From Azospirillum sp. OGB3 (GTDB lineage Bacteria; Pseudomonadota; Alphaproteobacteria; Azospirillales; Azospirillaceae): 64,000 bases of DNA. Positions 8,464 to 16,910 of the stretch are shown here, piece after piece (within the stretch, counting starts at the first letter, position 1; each line of letters begins with the position of its first letter). The translations under genes were made by a program, and so were the position numbers. The DNA lies in contig NZ_JACHYN010000005.1 of NCBI RefSeq assembly GCF_014192915.1, positions 124,001-188,000 on the forward strand. The letters run 5' to 3'. The notes beneath the pieces are model-generated. The model had not been told where the DNA came from. It saw only the letters and a list, made by a program, of their open reading frames with translations, and made no database searches.

Positions 8464-8973
8464 TCAGTCGAGCGAGACGGCGTGGCTGGTCACGCCCGGC
8501 CCTTCGCGCAGGCTCTCCATCAAGGCGATGACCATGTAGATCAGGGTCAGCACGCCGGACAGCGGGATCACGGCGTAGACCAGCCACATCGGGAGCTGGA
8601 GCGCCGGCGTGACCTGGCCGAGCGTGCGCGCCTTGTCCACCAGCAGCCAGCCGCCGCCGCACAGGATCGTCACGGTGAACAGGGCGACCAGCGCCGCGAT
8701 GGCGATCTCGACGCCGCCGCGCGGACGGGCCGGCAGGAGATCCACCAGCCCGGTGATGGCGATGTGGCCGCGCTTGCCCAGCACATAGGCCGAGCCGAGC
8801 AGGCTGACCCAGATGAAGGCGAAGCGGGCGATCTCGTCCGTCGCCGATGTCGAGACGTTGAGCGCGTAGCGGGCGACGACCTGCCACACCACGCAGCCCA
8901 GCATGGCGACCGTCAGCGGGATCGTGATGGCGAGCACGAGGCGGTCGAGCGTGCGGTGGATGGTGTCCAGCAT
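8464..8973 (-). CDS. TRAP transporter small permease, DctQ type
   Basis: 169 residues with four hydrophobic segments, including VVWQVVARY and the family-typical FAFIWVSLLGSAYVLGKRGH. The ATG at 8973 was chosen because AGAGGAG precedes it at good spacing; a longer frame upstream overlaps the neighbour and lacks homology. The gene ends 31 bases before the large permease gene. The product forms the membrane complex with the DctM-type subunit. Confidence 0.9.
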   Translation of the reverse strand: MLDTIHRTLDRLVLAITIPLTVAMLGCVVWQVVARYALNVSTSATDEIARFAFIWVSLLGSAYVLGKRGHIAITGLVDLLPARPRGGVEIAIAALVALFTVTILCGGGWLLVDKARTLGQVTPALQLPMWLVYAVIPLSGVLTLIYMVIALMESLREGPGVTSHAVSLD

Positions 8974-9020
8974 GGGAAGCGCTCCTCTGTTTCGACGCGG
9001 CGAGCGGGCGGGGCGGGGCC

Positions 9021-10013
9021 TTACTTGACCGTCTGGATGCGGTCGGCGAGGGTGGCCAGCGCCGGGGTGGCCTTCAGATCGTCGTACATGGGCTGCACCA
9101 CCTGACGGTAGGCGGCCTTGTCGGCGTCGACGAACTTGACGCCCATCTTTGCCGCCTCGCCCTCGGCCTTCTCCAGCTCGGCCGCCCAACGGGCGTTGTG
9201 GGACTTGGCGCTGTCGCGGGCGGCCTGGCGCAGAAGCTCCTGCTGCTCCGGCTTCAGGCGGTCCATCGTGGCGGTGGCGACCAGCACCACGTCGGGGACG
9301 CGGGTGTGCTCATCGCGGGTGTAGACCTTCATCACCTCGCCGTGGCGGGCCAGGGTCAGGGCGGTCACGTTGTTCTCCGCCCCGTCGACGACGCCGGACT
9401 GCAGGGCCGTGTAGACCTCGCCCCAGGCCAGCGGGGTGGCGGTGGCCCCCAGCAGGTTGATCATGCGGGTGGCGATCGGGCCGGGCTGGACGCGGACCTT
9501 CAGGCCCTTCAGATCCTCCGGCTTGGCAAGCGGCTTGTTGGCGTAGAAGCTGCGCGTGCCGTTGTCGTAGTAGGCGAGGCCGACGAAGGCCTTGGCGCGG
9601 CTGGAGGCCAGGATTTCATCGCCGACCGGACCGTCGACCACCTTGAAGAAATGGTCGTTGTCGCGGAACAGGAAGGGCATGTCGTAGACGCCGAAGCTCG
9701 GCTCGAAGGCGGCGAGGGGCGAGGCGTTGGCGTGCACGAGGTCGAGGGCGCCGTTCTGCATCTGCTCGATCAGTTCGCGCTGCTGGCCGAGCTGGCCGGC
9801 GGGGAACACCTTGATGTCCAGCTCGCCCTTGCTGCGCTCGCGCACCAGCTTGGCGAACTCGTCCAGCGAGACGTCCACCGGATGGCCCTTGGCCAGCCCA
9901 TGGCCGAGGCGCAGCGTGGTCTTGGCGGCGGCCGGCCCGGCGAGGGTCAGGCCCATGACGGCGGCGACGGCGGCGGCGAGAAGGGCGGCGTGACGGCGGT
10001 TCAACGCGAGCAT
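9021..10013 (-). CDS. TRAP transporter periplasmic solute-binding protein, DctP type
   Basis: 330 residues with an N-terminal signal peptide (hydrophobic stretch ending in GPAAAKTTLRLGHG, cleavage about residue 30). The motifs RVQPGPIATRMINLLGATATPLAWGEVYTALQ include the conserved arginine that salt-bridges a carboxylate ligand in DctP/SiaP proteins. A carboxylated substrate such as a uronate or glycuronide is therefore expected. It is the first of the three TRAP genes and follows the GH2 gene by 14 bases, so all belong to one transcript. Confidence 0.92.
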   Translation of the reverse strand: MLALNRRHAALLAAAVAAVMGLTLAGPAAAKTTLRLGHGLAKGHPVDVSLDEFAKLVRERSKGELDIKVFPAGQLGQQRELIEQMQNGALDLVHANASPLAAFEPSFGVYDMPFLFRDNDHFFKVVDGPVGDEILASSRAKAFVGLAYYDNGTRSFYANKPLAKPEDLKGLKVRVQPGPIATRMINLLGATATPLAWGEVYTALQSGVVDGAENNVTALTLARHGEVMKVYTRDEHTRVPDVVLVATATMDRLKPEQQELLRQAARDSAKSHNARWAAELEKAEGEAAKMGVKFVDADKAAYRQVVQPMYDDLKATPALATLADRIQTVK

Positions 10014-10027
10014 GACGAATCCTCCGG

Positions 10028-11872
10028 TTATCGTGATTTGACGGTTTGGGTATGCGGCGATGCGGGCGCCTCAACGTCGGCCATCGCCCGGTAATGCTCC
10101 GCAAGGACGGCGAAGGCGCGCTTGCGGGTGGTCTTGTCCTCGGCGATCAGCCCCTTGCGGTTCCAGCCGCGCTGGAAGGCGGTCTGCCGCCGCTCGGTGC
10201 GGAAGTCGTAGAGAACCCAGGGCGTCATCCCGCGCACATAGGGGGCGGTGGCGAGGATGGCGAGCTGCTCGCGGTAGACCGCCTCCTGGCAGTCCTCGGT
10301 GAAGAGGTCGCGCGGACCGCCTCGCAGACCGGCCACCGCGTCGGCGCCGAACTCGGAGATGATCACCGGCTTTCCGGGGGCGGAGTTGGCGAGCAGCCGG
10401 CGCAGCCCGTCGAAGGAGGGCTCGTACCAGCCGAAATACTCGTTGAGGCCGATCACGTCGAGATGGTCGGCCAGCCGGTCGGCGATGGCGAAGCGCTCGC
10501 GGTCGATCAGGCAGGCCGCCGTCACCAGCCGCGTCGGGTCCAGCTTGCGGGCCAGCGCTGCCAGCCGCGCCATGAAGGACAGGCGGGCGTCGGTGTCGGC
10601 GTTCTCGTTGCCGACGCCCCACAGGATCGTGCTGGCCCGGTTGCGGTCGCGGGCGATCAGTTCGGCGAGCTGGTTGGCGGCGTCCTCGTAGGTGTCGGGG
10701 TTGGCGAAGTCGATGGCCCAGTAGACGGGAATTTCCGACCACAGCATCAGCCCGACCTCGTCGGCGATGGCCGCCGCGCGCGGGTCGTGCGGGTAGTGGG
10801 CGAGGCGCAGAAAGTTGCAGCCCAGCGCCTTGGCGTCGGCGTAGCGGCGGCGGATGTCCGCCACCTCGCTGGTCTTGCCAAACGTGAGGTCGTCCTCATG
10901 GACCGAGACGCCGCGCAGCGTGATGTTGCGCCCGTTGAGGAGGATGCGCTCCCCCGCCACGGCGATCTCGCGGAAGCCGACGCGGTCGGCCACGGAATCG
11001 CTGCCGAAGCGCAGGGTGACGCCGTAGAGGCGGGGCGACTCCGGAGACCACAGTTCCGGGGAGAGGTCGAATTCCACCCGCCCACGCCCGGCGGCGACGG
11101 GAACGGGGGAGGGCGGCAGCAGCCCGTCGACGGCGACGGTCGCCGTGCCGTCCACCGGGTCGGACAGGGTGACGTCCACGGCGACGCGGCCGAAGCCGCT
11201 GCCCGGCACCAGCGCCACGCCGAAGTCCCGGATGAACACGGGGGGCAGGCGCAGAAGGGCGACGGAGCGGTAGAGGCCGCCGTAGTTGAACCAGTCGGTG
11301 TGGCGCATCGGCACCCGGTCGGGCTGGCGCGCGTTGTCCACCTGGATCTGGAGGCGGTTCGGGCCGAGGCGCAAATACCCGGTCAGCTCGACGCAGAAGG
11401 GCGTCGAGGCGCCGCGGTGCGCGCCGAGGAATTGGCCGTTCAGGAAGACGCGCGCCTCGTAGGCGGCGGCACCGACATGCAGGACGACGCGCTCGTCCGT
11501 CGCGCCGGGTGCGTGGTCCAGTGTCCGCGTGTACCAGGCGCCACCCTCGTAATGCCGCCACTCCGGGCGAAGCATGTTCCAGCAGGCGGGGACCGGGGCG
11601 GTCTGCCACGCGCCGTCGTCGTAGTCGCGTGGGACGGTCCAGTCCGCGGCCGGCACCGGCTCGTCGGCGTACCAGCCCTGGCGCAGCCCCTCGTCATGAG
11701 GATCAATGGTGAAGCGCCAGTCGCCATCCAGCGACTCGACGGCGCGCCCGGCGACGGTCACCAGGGCCGCGGCGCCCACCCGCCCGCGGGCGAAGGCGTC
11801 GGCGTAAGCTTCGTCATGAAGATGGTCGTAAGGGTCAACGACCGTGGCGCGGTCGGCGCCTTCGGCTGTCAT
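10028..11872 (-). CDS. Glycoside hydrolase family 2 (beta-glucuronidase/beta-galactosidase type)
   Basis: 614 residues in GH2 order: N-terminal sugar-binding jelly roll (SLDGDWRF through the FLNG region), immunoglobulin-like domain, and TIM barrel. The acid/base motif is GVGNENADTD (about residue 425), the nucleophile is in ISEFGADAVAG (about 507). The length and the HYPHDPR-like block resemble beta-glucuronidases. No signal peptide. The ATG at 11872 follows GGGAGAGGA; the longer frame up to 11968 would run into the divergent promoter region. Together with the TRAP importer it points to intracellular cleavage of imported glycosides, possibly glucuronides. Confidence 0.88.
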   Translation of the reverse strand: MTAEGADRATVVDPYDHLHDEAYADAFARGRVGAAALVTVAGRAVESLDGDWRFTIDPHDEGLRQGWYADEPVPAADWTVPRDYDDGAWQTAPVPACWNMLRPEWRHYEGGAWYTRTLDHAPGATDERVVLHVGAAAYEARVFLNGQFLGAHRGASTPFCVELTGYLRLGPNRLQIQVDNARQPDRVPMRHTDWFNYGGLYRSVALLRLPPVFIRDFGVALVPGSGFGRVAVDVTLSDPVDGTATVAVDGLLPPSPVPVAAGRGRVEFDLSPELWSPESPRLYGVTLRFGSDSVADRVGFREIAVAGERILLNGRNITLRGVSVHEDDLTFGKTSEVADIRRRYADAKALGCNFLRLAHYPHDPRAAAIADEVGLMLWSEIPVYWAIDFANPDTYEDAANQLAELIARDRNRASTILWGVGNENADTDARLSFMARLAALARKLDPTRLVTAACLIDRERFAIADRLADHLDVIGLNEYFGWYEPSFDGLRRLLANSAPGKPVIISEFGADAVAGLRGGPRDLFTEDCQEAVYREQLAILATAPYVRGMTPWVLYDFRTERRQTAFQRGWNRKGLIAEDKTTRKRAFAVLAEHYRAMADVEAPASPHTQTVKSR

Positions 11873-11974
11873 GAGCGTCCTCTCCCAAATCTTCTTTTTC
11901 CGCGCCCGCCTTGTCGGAGGGGCGTGATGGGCACTTCGTCCGTCCACCGGCGTCGATAGCGATATCACCGCCGA

Positions 11975-11990
11975 GGGAAATCGATTACCC
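11975..11990. promoter_or_regulatory. Candidate LacI-family operator 1
   Basis: GGGAAATCGATTACCC is a 16-bp near-perfect palindrome (14 of 16 positions symmetric) with a central CG, as in LacI/GalR operators. It lies between the divergent GH2 operon and the LacI regulator gene, about 100 bases from each start. Confidence 0.5.
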
Positions 11991-12023
11991 TTGCCGAAAC
12001 AATAGGCGCGCGTGCATCTCTAC

Positions 12024-12036
12024 GCAACCGGTTTTC
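12024..12036. promoter_or_regulatory. Candidate LacI-family operator 2
   Basis: GCAACCGGTTTTC contains the palindromic core AACCGGTT. It lies 36 bases from the first palindrome's end and 45 bases before the regulator start. The two cores differ, so it is less certain than operator 1. Confidence 0.35.
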
Positions 12037-12081
12037 ACGCCGCCGCCCGCCGCCAACCCTCTTGCGCTGACCGAGGTGCCG

Positions 12082-13164
12082 ATGCCCCCGCCATCCGACC
12101 GCAACCGCGCCTCGCGCACGGAGCGTGCGTCGCTCGTCCCGTCGCTCGCCCAGGTGGCGGCCCGTGCCGGGGTGTCGGTCGCCACCGCCTCGCGGGTCAT
12201 CAACGGCGTCGCCAACAAGGCGACGGAGGAGACGGCGGAGCGGGTGCGGGCGGCGATCCGCGAATTGGGCTACCGGCCCGGCAGCGTCGGGCGGGCGCTG
12301 CGCCGCCGGGAGAGTCGCATCGTCGGCGTCCTCGCCGCGAATCTCGCCAACCCCTCCATGGCCGCCATCGCCTCGTCCATCGAATGGTCGCTGCGCGGGG
12401 AGGGGCTGGTGATGTCGCTGTGCGACACGCACGAGCGCGCCGACGTGCAGGACGAGTACATCCGCGAGATGCGCGCCCAGCTCGTCCGCGCGATGATCCT
12501 GGTGGGCGCGGTGGACAGCCCGGCGCTGGACGAGGCGCGGGCCGCCGGCGACACGCTGGTCTTCGTGAACCGTCCGGACCCCGGCGACCCGTCCTCGCCC
12601 TATGTCGGAATCGACAATGTGGGCGCCGGGGCGGAGATCGCCGACCGGCTGCTGGAGCGCGGGGTGCGCCGCATCGGTGTCCTCCACGCCTCGCTGGACC
12701 GCACTGCTGGCCATTGGCGCCTGCTCGGCCTGTTCGACCGGCTGGCCGCGGCGGGGGTGGACACGGCGGCGATTCCCTGCGCCACCGGGCCGGGGCTGGA
12801 TCACATCGTGGCCGGCTATCACGCCATGGGGACGATGCTGGAGCGGCCGGACCGCCCGCCGGTGATCGTCTGCCTGAGCGACCTGCTGGCCTACGGCGCC
12901 TACCGCCGCGCGCGGGAGGCCGGGCTGGAGGTGCCGGGCGACGTGGCCTTCTTCGGTTTCGACGACAACCCGATCAACCCGTGGATCGCCGACTGGCTGA
13001 ACTCGGTCCGCGTGCCGTCCGACGACTTCGGCCCGGCCATCGTGGAAATGCTGCACCGGCTCTGGGGCGGGGAGGAGCGGCCGGACCCGCTGCTGCTGGC
13101 CCACCAGCTGACCATCCGCAACTGGCGCCTGCCCGGCGAAACCGAGCCTGTCCTGCGGCGTTGA
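12082..13164 (+). CDS. LacI family transcriptional regulator
   Basis: 360 residues. A helix-turn-helix and hinge of LacI type lies at about residues 22-70 (LAQVAARAGVSVATASRVING, then RVRAAIRELGYRPGSVGRALR), followed by a periplasmic-binding-protein-like ligand domain (GVLAANLANP, FFGFDDNPINPW). The ATG at 12082 leaves a short N-terminal tail and is preceded by GAGG; the frame is open further upstream into the promoter region. Divergent from the GH2-TRAP-GH31 operon, it is the likely repressor of that locus, relieved by a sugar or sugar acid. Confidence 0.9.
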   Translation: MPPPSDRNRASRTERASLVPSLAQVAARAGVSVATASRVINGVANKATEETAERVRAAIRELGYRPGSVGRALRRRESRIVGVLAANLANPSMAAIASSIEWSLRGEGLVMSLCDTHERADVQDEYIREMRAQLVRAMILVGAVDSPALDEARAAGDTLVFVNRPDPGDPSSPYVGIDNVGAGAEIADRLLERGVRRIGVLHASLDRTAGHWRLLGLFDRLAAAGVDTAAIPCATGPGLDHIVAGYHAMGTMLERPDRPPVIVCLSDLLAYGAYRRAREAGLEVPGDVAFFGFDDNPINPWIADWLNSVRVPSDDFGPAIVEMLHRLWGGEERPDPLLLAHQLTIRNWRLPGETEPVLRR

Positions 13165-13349
13165 GCGGGAACAGGGGCGGCGATCCCCATGGGCCGGAAA
13201 GCGTTCGCACGGAATCGGTTGGTGGATTTGCCGAGAGGTTCTGTTCAAAGACGCATATAAATCCCATAAGATGGGTTATGGAAAATATTGCAAACAGACG
13301 GTTCCTCGATGGTTTGGCTTTCGGTGCGTCCAAGCCGTCCATTGAGTCG

Positions 13350-13736
13350 TTACAGGCGTGCCCACAGGTGCGCGACGCCCTTGTATCCGGCGATCACGCC
13401 GTCGGCATGAACCAATGTCAAATTCAGGGCTTGGGCCTGGGCCACCAGCATGCGGTCGAACGGGTCCGGGTGTGCCCACTCCAAACCTCCGGCCCGTTCC
13501 GCATGCGCCGGGTCGATGGCCAGCGGCAGGAAGCCGTTCAAGGCGATGGCGGCGCTCGGCGATCCGGTGAAGGCCAGCTTTCCCTTGCCGCTCTTGATTG
13601 CGATCTCCCACACGGAGGCCGCGCTTACATGGACGCGGTTGTCCGGGTTGGCGATCGCCGCCCGCACCGCCGGGCTGATCGGATCGGCGCCGGCGTCCCA
13701 CCAGAGGAAGACGTGGGTGTCGAGCAGCAGGTCCAT
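13350..13736 (-). CDS. PIN-domain ribonuclease toxin, VapC type
   Basis: 128 residues with the PIN-domain acidic residues in LLLDTHVFLWW (Asp6), SVWEIAIK (Glu), HPDPFDRML (Asp) and LVHADG (Asp). These bind Mg for RNA cleavage. The start codon overlaps the stop of the antitoxin gene by four bases (ATGA), giving translational coupling. The second gene of a type II toxin-antitoxin pair, lying between a sugar locus and the exopolysaccharide locus. Confidence 0.9.
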   Translation of the reverse strand: MDLLLDTHVFLWWDAGADPISPAVRAAIANPDNRVHVSAASVWEIAIKSGKGKLAFTGSPSAAIALNGFLPLAIDPAHAERAGGLEWAHPDPFDRMLVAQAQALNLTLVHADGVIAGYKGVAHLWARL

Positions 13737-13993
13737 CAGCGCTCGACCGCGCCATCCGGTTCGCCGCCGGCGAACAGCGCCTCGATCTGCGGATCAGGAT
13801 CGTCGAAATCCGGCGCGATGCAGGTGATGCCCAGCGCGTGGGCCGGCGTGCGGGGCGCCGTCACCTTGGGCAGCGGAACCAGCTTGGCCATGGGAACGCC
13901 GTTCTTGGCGATAACGAATTCCTCGCCGGCCGCCGCCCGCTCGACCAGACCCGAGAGGTGCGTTTTCGCGTCGTACAGGCTGATATGGCCCAT
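13736..13993 (-). CDS. Type II antitoxin, Phd/YefM family
   Basis: 85 residues. The N-terminal part (ISLYDAKTHLSGLVERAAAGEEF, then IAKNGVPMAKLVP) is the typical Phd/YefM DNA-binding fold. The C-terminal half, rich in Asp, Pro and Glu, would wrap and inhibit the toxin. ATG 13993 was taken because GGGAAGG stands at the right distance; a GTG two codons earlier is too close to it. Such antitoxins usually repress their own operon. Confidence 0.88.
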   Translation of the reverse strand: MGHISLYDAKTHLSGLVERAAAGEEFVIAKNGVPMAKLVPLPKVTAPRTPAHALGITCIAPDFDDPDPQIEALFAGGEPDGAVER

Positions 13994-14054
13994 GGTCACC
14001 TTCCCTTAACCAGCTTGGCCAATATGGATGCGCCCGCTGGTTTGGTCAAGTTGG

Positions 14055-15386
14055 TCAGGCGCGTTCGAACGCTGCGGCGTTTTTGTGGCTCTTGAACAGA
14101 AGGACGCGCATCAGCGTCGTTCCGATCGCCCCCTGGGCGACCGTCAGGGCGGTCGCCACCGCCGCGCCGGTCATGCCGAAGACCGGTATCAGGACGGCGC
14201 CGAGCACGACGCACACCGCCAGTTGCAGCAGGTTGAGCCGGCGCAGCGTGCGTCCGTGTCCCGTCATGGCCAGCAGGATGTCCTGGCAGGCCAGAAGGCA
14301 GTGGATCATCTGGCCCGCGGCGAGGATGCGCAGCGCCGTCGCCGCGCTGCCGAACCCCTGCCCGACCAGATCGAGCAACAGCTCCGGCACGATCATCATG
14401 ACCGACACCATGGGCAGGCCGAGCGCCGCGACGGTCAGCATGATGCCGCGGTTCATGGCGAGCAGGCGGGACGTCTCGCCGCGGCGATGCAGTTCGGCGT
14501 AGTTGGGCGCGGCGAAGGTTCCGATGCTGATGACGACGACCCAGATCAGCATGGAGATGCGGTTCGCCACGCTGAACGCGCCAACCGAGGCCGCATCCAC
14601 GAAAACGCCCAGCGCGAGCACCGGCAAAGACGCCAGCGACACCTGCACCAGTTCGACGACGAACAGGGGGCGCGCGGTGTGCCAGAGCGACGGCAAAATC
14701 TCCGCCGGCCCGTCCGCCCGTTCATCGGCCGACGCGGCGGCATCGGCGGGCGTGGCATGGTCGGTGAATCGGCGGCGGTCGCGTGCGAGCAGGGCCAATC
14801 CGATCAGGACGCAGAGGGTCCATGCCCCGGCCAGAGCCAGGATCAGGGAATCGAGGCTGGAAACTCCGATCGCAAGGGCGGCGAGCATCAGCGCCGGCCA
14901 CAGCGCGTTCTGCACGAACTGCGCGGCGATGCCCCGCTTGAGCCCCGCCAGGGCCGAACCGATGGTGATGGTCAGGGTCTGCGGCACCAGGACCAGAGCC
15001 GACAGGCGCAGCGGCATTTCAAGGTCCGGCGCCCCGAACAGCAGGTGGGACGCCGGCCCCGCCAGGGCGAAGGCCGCCACCGCGGCCAGGGTCGCGGCAA
15101 AGCCCGTGACGACCAGGCCGGTCCGCAGGTCGCGGCCGGCCGCCCGCCCTTGGCCGATGGCCAGTTCGGCGGCGATGTGCCGTGTGATCGCCCGTTCGAG
15201 CCCCAGCCGCGCCATGGTCGATGCCAGGCCGATCCAGGTCAGGCACAGGAAGAACAGGCCGGCATCATGGGCGCCCAGCGCACGCGCCGCTATGATATAG
15301 AGGCCGAGCTTCCCGACGACCTCCACCCCGCGCAGCCCGAGGCCGACGCTGTAACGCCCGAGGGCACGCCATGTCTGGAGACGCAT
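14055..15386 (-). CDS. Polysaccharide flippase, Wzx/oligosaccharide repeat-unit transporter family
   Basis: 443 residues, about 12-14 hydrophobic segments, and an N-terminus of MATE/Wzx type (LGRYSVGLGLRGVEVVGKLGLYIIAARALG). Such proteins move undecaprenyl-linked oligosaccharide units across the inner membrane. A charged, Ala/Asp-rich loop lies in the middle (residues about 205-235). ATG 15386 is used; a GTG one codon earlier is possible, and neither has a good Shine-Dalgarno sequence. It faces away from the main plus-strand exopolysaccharide operon but most probably serves it. Confidence 0.85.
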   Translation of the reverse strand: MRLQTWRALGRYSVGLGLRGVEVVGKLGLYIIAARALGAHDAGLFFLCLTWIGLASTMARLGLERAITRHIAAELAIGQGRAAGRDLRTGLVVTGFAATLAAVAAFALAGPASHLLFGAPDLEMPLRLSALVLVPQTLTITIGSALAGLKRGIAAQFVQNALWPALMLAALAIGVSSLDSLILALAGAWTLCVLIGLALLARDRRRFTDHATPADAAASADERADGPAEILPSLWHTARPLFVVELVQVSLASLPVLALGVFVDAASVGAFSVANRISMLIWVVVISIGTFAAPNYAELHRRGETSRLLAMNRGIMLTVAALGLPMVSVMMIVPELLLDLVGQGFGSAATALRILAAGQMIHCLLACQDILLAMTGHGRTLRRLNLLQLAVCVVLGAVLIPVFGMTGAAVATALTVAQGAIGTTLMRVLLFKSHKNAAAFERA

Positions 15387-15487
15387 CACGCTCTATGGGA
15401 TAAGGAGTTGTTGCGGAAGCGGAAGAGATCCGGAGACGCGTGGCGACCCGCCGTCTTGGGTCGCCGCGCAGGGAGAACAGTCGGTTG

Positions 15488-15868
15488 ATGACCATGGTGA
15501 CGAAAGGGCGAGGGGGCCGGAAAGTCCATGCGGTCTTGGCTTTGTGCCTTGCCGCGGCGCTGCTCGGGCATGGCCGCCCGGCCACCGCACAGGATGTGGA
15601 GGAATGGCGCGCCATCGACATCCTCCAGGAAATCCGCACCCATTTCGACCGTCTGCCCTATGGCTGGTGGATTCGCGAACCCGAGCTGCACTTGAACACC
15701 TACGAGGTCGAGGTCCACCTTCCCGATTGGTGGCGCGGCAACCCCACCTCGGCGGTGAACAATCTGTGCCCCGAGCGGCAGAGCCGCATCTGGAAGGTGG
15801 CAACGATCCTGACCCTGCGCCCCTTCTACCAGAAGCGTCCCTGGCCCGAGGTCGATTGCCGCCGCTGA
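15488..15868 (+). CDS. Small secreted protein of unknown function
   Basis: 126 residues. An N-terminal signal peptide is clear: basic start (MTMVTKGRGGRK), hydrophobic stretch AVLALCLAAALLG, cleavage after PATAQ. The mature part of about 90 residues is rich in Trp, Pro and Arg, with several WW pairs (YGWWIRE, LPDWWRG) and two cysteines. Codon use matches its neighbours and GGGAGA lies upstream of the ATG. I do not recognise a family. It is flanked by the flippase and a methyltransferase on the other strand, so a periplasmic role linked to polysaccharide export is possible but not shown. Confidence 0.65.
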   Translation: MTMVTKGRGGRKVHAVLALCLAAALLGHGRPATAQDVEEWRAIDILQEIRTHFDRLPYGWWIREPELHLNTYEVEVHLPDWWRGNPTSAVNNLCPERQSRIWKVATILTLRPFYQKRPWPEVDCRR

Positions 15869-15885
15869 TGCCACCTCCAGCGCGG

Positions 15886-16716
15886 TCAGTTCCCGCCTGA
15901 TTGCCCGAGCGCGGCGCGCAGCCGGTCGGCCACGCCGTCGCGCGCGACGAAGATGAAGTTGTTGATGTAGATCCGCCCCTTGACGCGGTGGGTGCCCGCC
16001 GCGTTGAGGGCCGAACGGGATTGGTGGCGATCCGGGTCGAAGCCGTCCAGCGTGCACAGCCGTCCCGCCAGGACGAAGTAGCCGCGATAGCCCAACGGGG
16101 CCAGCCGCGCCTGCAAAGCCGCCAGGGCTCCGGGATTGTGCCGCTCCTCCGCCTCGATCAGCAGGTTCGGCCGGTCGCGCCCGATCAGGCGGAGGCCGCC
16201 GCCGACCACCGCGGCTTCATGCCCCTCCACATCGATCTTCAGGAAGCCAACCGGGCGATCGTCGTAGCCGTCCAGCATGCGGCGCGGGACGGTGACCGCC
16301 TCCACCTCCTCGCCATGGGCGCCCACCGCCTCCGCCTCGACCGAGGCCAGGGCGGACGAGCGCGGAATGTGCAGCACGATCGACCCGTCGCCGTCGCTCA
16401 GCGCGCAGCCCTCCACCCGCAGCCGGCCGGAGGCGATCAGCGGCGCGAACTTGCTCTCCAGCAGCGACGCCAGCTTCGGGTTCGGCTCGAAGGCGGTCAC
16501 GCTGGCCGCGACCCGGCAGAGCCAGAAGGTGTAGATGCCGCTGTTGGCGCCGATATCGTAGGCGGCCTCCCCCGGAACGCACAGGGCGGGAATCAGGCGC
16601 AGCTCCGGCTCGGCGTAATAGGGCGCGAGCCGATCCCGAAGCCAGGTCAGGCGACGGAACACCCGCGGGTGGCGAAGCTCGATGGCGGCTTTCAGGGAGG
16701 ACAGTGTGTGGTTCAT
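15886..16716 (-). CDS. FkbM family SAM-dependent methyltransferase
   Basis: 276 residues. The SAM-binding motif I is seen as AYDIGANSGIYTFWL, and the FkbM hallmark as VGFLKIDVEGHEAAV. Such enzymes O-methylate sugars and other hydroxyl groups in glycans and lipids. ATG 16716 was chosen; a TTG at 16764 is an alternative, and no start has a strong Shine-Dalgarno sequence. It lies at the left edge of the plus-strand exopolysaccharide operon and diverges from it, and may methylate the polymer. Confidence 0.82.
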   Translation of the reverse strand: MNHTLSSLKAAIELRHPRVFRRLTWLRDRLAPYYAEPELRLIPALCVPGEAAYDIGANSGIYTFWLCRVAASVTAFEPNPKLASLLESKFAPLIASGRLRVEGCALSDGDGSIVLHIPRSSALASVEAEAVGAHGEEVEAVTVPRRMLDGYDDRPVGFLKIDVEGHEAAVVGGGLRLIGRDRPNLLIEAEERHNPGALAALQARLAPLGYRGYFVLAGRLCTLDGFDPDRHQSRSALNAAGTHRVKGRIYINNFIFVARDGVADRLRAALGQSGGN

Positions 16717-16764
16717 GGCGCGTGGCTCGATGGGGCTGGGGCCGGCATCCTCGGACCCAATCAA

Positions 16765-16910
16765 AAGTGAGGGGTTTCGGCAAAAAGCAAATAGCTAAAA
16801 ATTGAGACAAAATGCTTCAAAAGCCCAACCACCCCATGACAGCTCTACACCAAGCGTGGTAAACCATACCGGTTAAGTGTTCGATCCACACGCTACGGTA
16901 CCCATAAAAG
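16765..16910. other. Divergent promoter region of the exopolysaccharide locus
   Basis: 146 bases, markedly richer in A+T than the surroundings, especially 16775-16830. It lies between the divergent methyltransferase and chain-length genes and must hold the promoter of the plus-strand operon. A short dyad GGTA-N5-TACC lies just before a GGTTAAG. I cannot assign a regulator. Confidence 0.4.

Noticed and set aside
10046..11959. 637-codon plus-strand frame opposite the GH2 gene
   Set aside because: Shadow frame with no fold-like hydrophobic pattern; the GH2 gene on the other strand has all family motifs.
13240..13290. Short dyad CCCAT-AAG-ATGGG upstream of the toxin-antitoxin genes' 3' end
   Set aside because: Five-bp arms with a three-base loop are expected by chance, and it is not followed by a U-run; no function assigned.
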